From JBFWVR01 sp050246635 (lineage in GTDB: Bacteria > Acidobacteriota > Vicinamibacteria > Vicinamibacterales > UBA2999), in contig JBFWVR010000009.1 in the NCBI GenBank assembly GCA_050246635.1, positions 1 through 64,000 on the forward strand: DNA of 64,000 nt, in the 5' to 3' direction. The notes under the pieces are model-generated. The model was not told the origin of the DNA, did no database searches, and saw only the letters and a program-made list of their open reading frames with translations. Positions 1 to 6,770 of this stretch are shown in pieces. Both the position numbers and the translations under genes were made by a program. The stretch's first letter is position 1. Every line of letters begins with the position of its first letter.

Positions 1-64
1 CCTCGTAGACGAGAGCCGCGACACCGGATACCGCGAAGAGCCCGAGAAAGACGCCGCGCAGCAT
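1..64 (-). CDS. Partial N-terminus of a membrane protein, possibly spermidine-synthase-like
   Basis: Only the first 21 codons are in the window, reading minus from an ATG at 62-64. The peptide MLRGVFLGLFAVSGVAALVY is one hydrophobic segment. The SGxAALVYE pattern resembles the first membrane helix of fused membrane/spermidine-synthase-like proteins (family knowledge, short match). The frame stays open upstream of the ATG, so the start could lie further 5', and no clear ribosome-binding site is visible. The assignment is tentative because almost all of the gene is outside the window. Confidence 0.35.
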   Translation of the reverse strand, partial: MLRGVFLGLFAVSGVAALVYE

Positions 65-117
65 GCGCGGAGAGATTACCAGAAGCGCGCCAACCCCTGC
101 GGGCTGCGAAGTCAGCG

Positions 118-148
118 AAATGGGGACTGTCCAGGACTGTCCCCATTT
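118..148. repeat. REP-like palindrome
   Basis: AAATGGGGAC (118-127) is exactly complementary to GTCCCCATTT (139-148) across an 11-nt loop that also partly pairs. It lies between the left-edge gene and the terminator of receptor 1. The pattern looks like a dispersed extragenic palindrome, but only this copy was noticed in the window. Confidence 0.5.
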
Positions 149-166
149 CCCGCGGCACCTGCAACC

Positions 167-203
167 AAAAAAAGGGCCGGCCCCCCGGAGGGAAGGCCGG
201 CCC
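167..203 (-). terminator. Rho-independent terminator of receptor 1
   Basis: A perfect 9-bp stem, GGGCCGGCC (174-182) with GGCCGGCCC (195-203), is followed in the minus direction by seven T residues (173-167). It sits 50 bp past the stop of the receptor gene at 253-3144 and is a textbook intrinsic terminator for that transcript. Confidence 0.85.
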
Positions 204-252
204 GACGGCGGCACCGGGACATGCCCGGCCGCGTGTGGTCCTGTCGAACGCG

Positions 253-3144
253 TCAGAAGTCGAATCGCACCCCGAACCGCACGATCCGTGGGTCGAGGAT
301 GGCGAGGACCTCCTTGAACGTGGAGCCGGTGGTGATCCGGAAGTTGGTCACCGTACCCGAGTTGAGTGCGTTGAACACGTCGACCATGGCCGTCAGCTTG
401 CCGACGCGGCCGAACGAGAACGACTTGTCCGCCCGCAGGTCGAGAATCGAGACGGTCGGCGCGCGGTTGGCCGTGACCTCCTCGACGCGCACGGTCTCGG
501 TGCCGGCGCCGGGCAGCCGGACGCTGATGCTCCGGCCCCACTGGTTGCCGCTCTGCACCTTGAGGGAGCCCGAGAAGCCGATCTCGTAGGGCATCGTGTA
601 GCGGCCGATGACCTTGTAGTTCCAGATCGTCGACATCTCCTTGCCGTCGTCGCCGAAGAGGCGCTGGTTCGGGAGCCAGTTGTAGGTGCGGCTCAGGCCG
701 ACGGCGCCGGTCGCGCTCGTCGACGAGGTCACGCCGTTGAACTGGTCGAGCCACGAGTAGCCGGCCGAGGTGAGCAGCATCCAGCGGCCGGCGAAGCGGC
801 GGTTGATCGCCACCTCCACCGTGTAGAAGTCGCTGTCGAAGGACGGGGCGCTGGGCGTCGTGAAGAGCCGTTCGCTCGGCGTGCTCGCCGGGCGGTCGAG
901 CAGTTGGATCGTCCGGTCGTCGCCGGTGCCGGTGACGCCGTCCACGCCAGGGTCGGTGGCGGTGAACGGGATCGTGTAGGCGGCGACCCGCGCCACGTCC
1001 ACCTCGGCCCACTCGTTGCGGACGTTCTTGTAGACGACCGACACGCGGCCTGACAGGCCTTCGGTCAGCTCACGCTCGACGTGCGCCGAGAACTCCTGCG
1101 AGTACGGCCGCTTGATCGACCGATCGACCGGGAGCGAGCCGGCATTGCCGCTCACGCTCAACAGCCGGCCGAGTTCGGACGGCCCGTCGAGCAGGAAGTT
1201 GCCATTGGCGTCGAGGAACTGGTACCGCTGGATCGCGACGCCCACCGGGTTCTCGCCGTCGGCCAGGGTGTCAGCCGAGTTGAAGTAGAAGCGGCCGAAG
1301 TAGCCCTTGAGCACGGTCTTGTTGTCGCCCGTCAGGTCGTAGGCGAAGCCCGCACGCGGGGAGATCGTCGTCGAGGTGGCGACGGTCGTGGCGTCGACGC
1401 TGAGCGGGGCGACGAACGCGCGATAGACCGGGTCGGTCCAGCCGGCGAGCACCGGGTGGCCGTTGGGCGTCACGCTCTGCGCCGGGAAACCATCCCGGTA
1501 GTACTCGACGCGCGCGCCGAGGTTGAGGGTCAGGCGGTTGTTCACCTTCCAGGAGTCGGACGCGAAGCCGGCGTGGTAGACGACGTCGTTGATCGACTCG
1601 CTGGGGGAGTTGTAGAGCTCGACCTCGTTGGTGCGGCCGTTGAGGTCGCGGTAGTAGATGTCGCCGCCCGGCTGGTCGCGGAAGAACTTGCGGCGGTCGC
1701 GCTTCCAGTCGTAGCCGAACTTGAAGTCGTGGCTGCCCATCCAGCCGTCCTGGTAGACGGACATGGAGACGTAGAACTGCGGCTTGAAGCGCTTCTGGTC
1801 CTGGTAGGAGTTGTTGTAGCCGCTCCGCTGGTTGTTCGCGGTGTCGATGCGCGCCGGACCCACGTTCGACGCGAAGCCGTACTCGTCGGTCGGCCGGAGC
1901 GGGAAGAAGTTGTACCACTCGCCAGCGAGCACGTCGAGGAAGGCGCGGCTGCCGAGCACGCTGGTCCACTCGACCTTCATCGGGTAGTTGCGAGACGCCT
2001 GGTAACGCGCCGCCTCGATGGGGGTCGTCGGGCCGAGGTCGCGCAACTCCTGCAGCTTGTTGCGCTTGTTCATGAACCCGATCAGCTGGTTGTTCCGGTT
2101 GAGCTGAAAGGTGCCCTTCAGGGTGTAGGGGTTGGTCAGCTTCGACCGGGCCAGCGTGTCGATGCCCAGCGTGGTCTTGTACTGGTCGTTCAGCCGGTAG
2201 CTGAAGAAGAACCACGCGCGGCCCTTGTAGATCGGGCCGCCGCCGTTGAAGTTGATGTCGTACTGGCGGTCGATCGGGTTCCCGCGGGTGAGGGCCGTCC
2301 GGCTGAAGTAGCCGTTGTCGTCGCGCTGGCCGGCCGTCTTGAAGGCCTCCGGGACGTTGTCGCTGATCGTGGCGTCGCCTTCCCAGTCGCTGTACCAGTT
2401 GCCGCTGAAGCGGTCGCCGCCCGACTTGACGGTGATGCTCATGTTCGCGCCGCCGCCGAAGCTGTCGGCGCCGCTGCCGGCGCCGCCGACCTGGAACTCC
2501 TCGAAGCTGCCGAAGTCGAAATACCCGGCGTTGGCGGAGGTGCCCTCGGTGGTGTCGATGCCCTCGAGCTTCGTCTGGTTCTGGTCGCCGAAGCCGTAGG
2601 CGAGGAACCCGGTCTGCGAGCCGGTGCGTGACCCGCCCACGTCATAGGAGGTCATCTGCAGGCCGGGCGCCTGCGCCATGGCGGCCCAGATGTCGCGCGC
2701 GTTCGGGATCTCGGTGAGCAGCTCCTTCGTGAAATTCGTCCCGACCTGCGTGGTCGACGTGTCGACAATCGGCGACTCACCCGTGACGGTCACGGTCTCC
2801 TGCAGCGTGGCGACCTGCAGTTGCTGGTCGACGCTGAGGGTCTGGTTGATGACGACGCGGATGCCTTCGCGTTTGACGGTCTGGAAGCCCGGAAGCTCGT
2901 ACAGCAGCTCGTAGACGCCGGGCGGCAGCGCGATGAAGCGGTAGTCGCCCTCGGCGCCGGTGACCTGCACCTGCGCCTGGATGAGCGCCGGGCTGGTCGC
3001 GGTGACGGTGACGCCGGGCAGGACCGCGCCGGTGTTATCGGTGACCGTGCCGTTGATACGGCCACGGAAGTCCTGCGCGCGGGTGGGGGCTGCAAACGAC
3101 ACGAGCAGCAACAGGCACAGGCAGACAGCTGTCTTCAGCCTCAT
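253..3144 (-). CDS. TonB-dependent receptor, Oar-like (copy 1)
   Basis: An outer-membrane receptor of 963 aa that probably imports a bulky nutrient using TonB energy; the substrate is unknown. Residues 1-24 are a signal peptide. DFRGRINGTVTD opens a carboxypeptidase-regulatory-like beta domain (about 25-110), followed by the plug (about 115-240, including TKELLTEIPNARDIWAAM), then a long beta barrel ending in VRFDF, an aromatic C-terminus typical of Bam substrates. The open frame extends 56 codons upstream, but the ATG at 3144 is preferred because GGAGGT lies 7 nt before it and the signal peptide begins there. It is the last of three tandem paralogues and has its own promoter and terminator. 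Confidence 0.93.
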   Translation of the reverse strand: MRLKTAVCLCLLLLVSFAAPTRAQDFRGRINGTVTDNTGAVLPGVTVTATSPALIQAQVQVTGAEGDYRFIALPPGVYELLYELPGFQTVKREGIRVVINQTLSVDQQLQVATLQETVTVTGESPIVDTSTTQVGTNFTKELLTEIPNARDIWAAMAQAPGLQMTSYDVGGSRTGSQTGFLAYGFGDQNQTKLEGIDTTEGTSANAGYFDFGSFEEFQVGGAGSGADSFGGGANMSITVKSGGDRFSGNWYSDWEGDATISDNVPEAFKTAGQRDDNGYFSRTALTRGNPIDRQYDINFNGGGPIYKGRAWFFFSYRLNDQYKTTLGIDTLARSKLTNPYTLKGTFQLNRNNQLIGFMNKRNKLQELRDLGPTTPIEAARYQASRNYPMKVEWTSVLGSRAFLDVLAGEWYNFFPLRPTDEYGFASNVGPARIDTANNQRSGYNNSYQDQKRFKPQFYVSMSVYQDGWMGSHDFKFGYDWKRDRRKFFRDQPGGDIYYRDLNGRTNEVELYNSPSESINDVVYHAGFASDSWKVNNRLTLNLGARVEYYRDGFPAQSVTPNGHPVLAGWTDPVYRAFVAPLSVDATTVATSTTISPRAGFAYDLTGDNKTVLKGYFGRFYFNSADTLADGENPVGVAIQRYQFLDANGNFLLDGPSELGRLLSVSGNAGSLPVDRSIKRPYSQEFSAHVERELTEGLSGRVSVVYKNVRNEWAEVDVARVAAYTIPFTATDPGVDGVTGTGDDRTIQLLDRPASTPSERLFTTPSAPSFDSDFYTVEVAINRRFAGRWMLLTSAGYSWLDQFNGVTSSTSATGAVGLSRTYNWLPNQRLFGDDGKEMSTIWNYKVIGRYTMPYEIGFSGSLKVQSGNQWGRSISVRLPGAGTETVRVEEVTANRAPTVSILDLRADKSFSFGRVGKLTAMVDVFNALNSGTVTNFRITTGSTFKEVLAILDPRIVRFGVRFDF

Positions 3145-3174
3145 CTGGGCAACCTCCGAAGCAACGGGTTCCGA

Positions 3175-3228
3175 ACGTGCAAGTACGACGGGACGTGCAA
3201 ACGACGCGCGACGTGCAAGACGGGCGTG
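3175..3228. repeat. Three 18-bp direct repeats in the receptor 1 leader
   Basis: Three consecutive 18-bp units begin with ACGTGCAA at 3175, 3193 and 3211 on the plus strand, and read TTGCACGT in the receptor mRNA. They lie 31-84 nt upstream of the start codon, inside the predicted 5' leader. The leaders of receptors 2 and 3 do not carry this unit. Confidence 0.6.
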
Positions 3229-3256
3229 AACGACGAGGGCGGTGCGCAGGCTGTAT

Positions 3257-3307
3257 ATGGATGAGCTTGTAGCTCGGCCGTGGATATTAGGCGCAAAGCT
3301 CATCCAT
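3257..3307. promoter_or_regulatory. 12-bp inverted repeat at the receptor 1 promoter (possible operator)
   Basis: ATGGATGAGCTT (3257-3268) is perfectly complementary to AAGCTCATCCAT (3296-3307). One arm lies in the -35/-10 spacer of the predicted minus promoter and the other just after the expected transcription start, so a bound dimer would straddle the initiation site. An 11-bp copy, ATGGATGAGCT, occurs at 6538-6548 upstream of receptor 2. The operator role is inferred. Confidence 0.55.
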
Positions 3308-3312
3308 TGCAA
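3284..3312 (-). promoter_or_regulatory. Sigma-70-type promoter of receptor 1
   Basis: Read on the minus strand, TTGCAA (3312-3307) and TAATAT (3289-3284) are separated by 17 bp. This predicts a 5' leader of about 130 nt for the receptor at 253-3144. Confidence 0.6.
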
Positions 3313-3438
3313 GCCGCACGGTCGGCGGGCGGGGATGGGTGGGGGGACGCGTGCCGGGCAGGCCGGGGAAGGCGGGAGACGGCAAGGGCCGAGCCCATGC
3401 CTGGACCCGGCCCCGGTCGTCGACGGTTCGTGCGGCGC

Positions 3439-6357
3439 CTAGAACTCGAACCGCACCCCGAACCGCACGATGCGCGGATCGAGGATCGCGAGGACTTCCT
3501 TGTAGGTCGCCCCCGTGGTGATCCGGTAGTTGGTCACCGTGCCGGAATTGAGCGCGTTGAAGACGTCGACCATGCCGGTGACGCGCCCGAACCGACCCAG
3601 GTTGAAGCTCTTGTCGGCGCGCAGGTCGACGATGCCGACCGTCTCGCCGCGGTTGGCGGTCACCGGCTCGACCCGCACGGTCTGCGTGCCGTCGCCGGGG
3701 AAGCCGACCGAGATCGTCCGGCCCCACTGCGTGCCGCTCTGGACCTTCCAGGATCCCGAGAAGCCGATGTCGAACGGCATGGTGTAGCGGCCGATCAGCT
3801 TGTAGTTCCAGATCGTCGACGTCTCCTTGCCGTTGTCCCCGAACAGCCGCTGGTTCGGCCGCCAGTTGTACCCCTTCGTGTTGCCGACGACCCCGAGGGC
3901 GCTGGTGGACGAGGTGACGCCGTGGAACTGGCTGAGCCACGTGTAGCCGAAGGACGTGAGCAGCATCCAGCGCCCGGCGAAGCGCCGGTTGATGGCGAAC
4001 TCGATCGTCTGGAAGTCGCTGTTGTAGGCCGGATCGTCCGGGTTCGTGTAGAGGCGCGTCTGCGGGGTGCCCGACGGCCGATCCACCAGCGCGATGACGG
4101 TGTCGTCCGCCGAGCCGCGCACGCCGTCAGGGCCGATGTCGGTGGTGCTGAAGGGGATGGTCATGGCCGCGAGCCGGCTGGGATCGACCTCGACCCACTC
4201 GTCGCGCACGTTCTTGTAGACGTAGGAGAAGCGGCCCGACAGCCCCGGCACGATCTCGCGCTCGAGGTGGGCCGACAGCTCCTGCGAGTAGGGGCGACGG
4301 ATGTTGTCGTCCACGTCGACGAAGCCGGCGCCGCCCTGCGTCGAGCGGAACGTCCCGAGCTCCTCCGGGCCGTCGAGCAGGCGGTTGCCGTTCAGGTCGC
4401 GGAACTGGTACCGCAGGCGCGCCGAGCCCACCGGGTTCTCCTGGTTGGCCAGCGTGTCGGCCGAGTTGAAGTAGAAGCGGCCGAAATAGCCCTTGAGCAC
4501 CGTGCGGTGGTCGCCCGTCAGGTCGTAGGCGAAGCCCGCGCGCGGCGAGACGGTGTTCGTCGTCGCCACGGTCCGCGCGTCCACCGTCACCGGCGCGATG
4601 AGCGACAGGTAGCGGGCGCGTTCGGTCGGGTTCACCGACGCCGGCCACCCGTTGAGCGCCGCCACGCCGCCCGGCGTGAACGACTGCTCCGGGAAGCCGT
4701 CCACGTAGTGCTCGTAGCGCACGCCGAGGTTGAGCGTGAGGCGATCGCTCACCTTCCAGGTGTCGCCGAGGTACGCGGCGTTGTAGACGACGTCGTTGAT
4801 GGACTCGTTCGGCGCGTTGTAGAGCTCGAGCTCGCTGACGGCGCCGTTGTTGTCGCGGTAGAAGATGTTGCCGCCCGGCTGGTCGCGGAAGAACTTGCGG
4901 CGGTCCCGCTTCCACTCGTAGCCGAACTTCAGGTCATGGCTGCCGCCCCACCCGTCCTGGTAGTACGACATCGACGCGTAGAACTGCGGCTTGTACCGCT
5001 TCTGGTCCTGGTAGCTGTCGTGGTACCCCGAGCGCTGGTTGGTGGCCGTGTCGATGCGCCCGGGCTCCACGTCGCTGGCGAACCCGTACTCGTCGGTGGG
5101 GCGGAGCGGGAAGAAGTTGTACCAGTTGCCCGCCAGCACGTCGAGGAAGGCGCGGCTGCTGACGACGCTGGTCCACTCGAACTTCCAGGGATAGTTGCGC
5201 GAGCTCTGGTAGCGCGCGGCGCTGATCGGCGTCGTCGGGCCGAGGTCGCGCAGCTCCTGCAGCTTCTCGCGCTTGTTGAGGAACGCGATGATCTGGTTGT
5301 TCTGGCTGACCTGGAACGTGCCCTTGAGCGTGTAGGCGTTGCTCAGCTTCGAGCGGGCCAGCGTGTCGATGCCCAGCGTGTACTTGTACTGATCGTTCAG
5401 CCGGTAGCTGTAGAAGAACCACGCCTTGCCCTTCCACAGCGGGCCGCCGACGTTGGCGTTCAGGTCGTACTGCCGGTCAATCGGGTTGCCGCGCGTCAGC
5501 GCCCGGCGGCTGAAGAAGCCTTCGTCGCTCCTCGTGTTGGCGGTCTTGAGGAAGTCGGGCACGTTGTCGCTGATCGTCGCGTCGCCTTCCCAGTCGCTGT
5601 ACCAGCTGCCGCTGAACCGATCACCACCCGACTTGACGGTGATGCTCATGTTGGTGCCGCCGCCGAAGCTGTCGGCGCCGCTGCCGGCACCGCCGACCTG
5701 GAACTCCTCGAAGCTGCCGAAGTCGAAGTAGCCGGCGTTGGCGGAGGTGCCCTCGGTCGTGTCGATGCCCTCGAGCTTCGTCTGGTTCTGGTCTCCGAAG
5801 CCGTAGGTGAGGAAGCCGGTCTGCGTGCCGGTGCGCGACCCGCCCACGTCGTAGGCGTTCATCTGGATGCCGGGCGCCTGCGCCATGGCGGCCCAGATAT
5901 CCCGCGCGTTTGGAATCTCGGTGAGCAACTCCTTCGTGAAGTTGGTCCCGACCTGCGTCGTCGACGTGTCGACGATGGGGGACTCGCCCGTGACGGTCAC
6001 CGTCTCCTGCAGCGTGGCGACCTGGAGCTGCTGGTCCACGGTGAGGGTCTGGTTGATCACCACGCGGATGCCCTCGCGCCTGACCGTCTGGAAGCCCGTG
6101 AGGTCGAAGGTGACCTCGTAGACGCCGGGCGGGAGCGCGATGAAGCGGTAGTCGCCGGCGGCGCCGGTGACCTGCACCTGGGGCTGGATCAGGGCCGGGC
6201 TGGTCGCCGTCACCGTGACGCCGGGCAGCACCGCGCCGGTGTCGTCGGTGACCGTGCCGTTGATGCGGCCGCGGAAGTCCTGTGCGAGGGCGGGGGAGGG
6301 AAACGCGACGACAAACGAACAGACGAGGAGCACGAGTGCTCCGAGGCACCGCTGCAT
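3439..6357 (-). CDS. TonB-dependent receptor, Oar-like (copy 2)
   Basis: An outer-membrane receptor of 972 aa. The signal peptide covers about residues 1-25 (ending SPALAQ). It is followed by DFRGRINGTVTDDTGAVLPG of the carboxypeptidase-regulatory domain, a plug nearly identical to copy 1, and a beta barrel ending VRFEF. The ATG at 6357 has GGAGGT 6 nt upstream. Identity to copies 1 and 3 is very high in the N-terminal domain, the plug and the last strands, and lower in mid-barrel stretches, as expected for recent tandem duplication with ligand-facing divergence (inference). The ligand is unknown. A 295-bp gap with a separate promoter precedes copy 1. Confidence 0.93.
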   Translation of the reverse strand: MQRCLGALVLLVCSFVVAFPSPALAQDFRGRINGTVTDDTGAVLPGVTVTATSPALIQPQVQVTGAAGDYRFIALPPGVYEVTFDLTGFQTVRREGIRVVINQTLTVDQQLQVATLQETVTVTGESPIVDTSTTQVGTNFTKELLTEIPNARDIWAAMAQAPGIQMNAYDVGGSRTGTQTGFLTYGFGDQNQTKLEGIDTTEGTSANAGYFDFGSFEEFQVGGAGSGADSFGGGTNMSITVKSGGDRFSGSWYSDWEGDATISDNVPDFLKTANTRSDEGFFSRRALTRGNPIDRQYDLNANVGGPLWKGKAWFFYSYRLNDQYKYTLGIDTLARSKLSNAYTLKGTFQVSQNNQIIAFLNKREKLQELRDLGPTTPISAARYQSSRNYPWKFEWTSVVSSRAFLDVLAGNWYNFFPLRPTDEYGFASDVEPGRIDTATNQRSGYHDSYQDQKRYKPQFYASMSYYQDGWGGSHDLKFGYEWKRDRRKFFRDQPGGNIFYRDNNGAVSELELYNAPNESINDVVYNAAYLGDTWKVSDRLTLNLGVRYEHYVDGFPEQSFTPGGVAALNGWPASVNPTERARYLSLIAPVTVDARTVATTNTVSPRAGFAYDLTGDHRTVLKGYFGRFYFNSADTLANQENPVGSARLRYQFRDLNGNRLLDGPEELGTFRSTQGGAGFVDVDDNIRRPYSQELSAHLEREIVPGLSGRFSYVYKNVRDEWVEVDPSRLAAMTIPFSTTDIGPDGVRGSADDTVIALVDRPSGTPQTRLYTNPDDPAYNSDFQTIEFAINRRFAGRWMLLTSFGYTWLSQFHGVTSSTSALGVVGNTKGYNWRPNQRLFGDNGKETSTIWNYKLIGRYTMPFDIGFSGSWKVQSGTQWGRTISVGFPGDGTQTVRVEPVTANRGETVGIVDLRADKSFNLGRFGRVTGMVDVFNALNSGTVTNYRITTGATYKEVLAILDPRIVRFGVRFEF

Positions 6358-6487
6358 GTGTTACCTCCGGGGAAGCCGAAATACACGCGAACGCGCGAAC
6401 GACAACAAACCAGACAAGTGCCTGGTTCCCCGGCCGTGCCCGCCTGTGACAGGGGATCGACGGGCCCATACGGTTCAGGTGGCGAGC

Positions 6488-6516
6488 ATCTTAAGCACGA
6501 CGGTAGGGCGCGGCAA
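6488..6516 (-). promoter_or_regulatory. Sigma-70-type promoter of receptor 2
   Basis: On the minus strand TTGCCG (6516-6511) and TAAGAT (6493-6488) are separated by 17 bp, giving a leader of about 125 nt for the receptor starting at 6357. The ATGGATGAGCT element shared with receptor 1 lies 22 bp upstream of the -35 box. Confidence 0.5.
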
Positions 6517-6576
6517 GCTCAGCAATAAACTTTCCTTATGGATGAGCTGGATGCGGGGGCGGGTGGATGGAACGGA

Positions 6577-6770
6577 GGTGTTCTACGACGGTGGGGCGAC
6601 GAGGGGGGGCGACGAGGGTGGGGCGACGAGGGTGCTCCACGAAGGTGTTCTACGAAGGTGCTCCACGAGGGTGCTCCACGAAGGTACCGACGAGGGTGCT
6701 CGACGAAGGTGCCGTGAAGCACCTCCGTCAAGCACCTCCGTGAAGCACCTCCGTCAAGCACCCCCGTCGT
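6577..6770. repeat. 13-bp tandem array A (head-to-head, inverted)
   Basis: From 6577 to 6718 there are about eleven units of 11-14 bp, best represented by GGTGCTCCACGAA on the plus strand. At 6719 the orientation flips and about four units read GCACCTCCGTCAA, which is GGTGCTTGACGGA on the minus strand. The consensus of both halves is GGTGCTYSACGRA. The flipped part ends at the stop codon of receptor 3, so that gene's 3' untranslated RNA would begin with sense GGTGC units. The period is not a multiple of three, there are no spacers, and no gene spans it. Arrays B and C use the same unit. Confidence 0.85.

Noticed and set aside
118..148. Terminator for the left-edge gene
   Set aside because: It lies upstream of that gene's start and has no T-tract; a REP-like palindrome is more likely.
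235..1053. Long plus-strand reading frames opposite the receptors (235-1053, 1081-2631, 3280-6528, 6167-7855)
   Set aside because: They are antisense to clear receptor genes; translations are Arg/Ala/Val-rich with no domain, as expected from GC-rich codon bias on the other strand.
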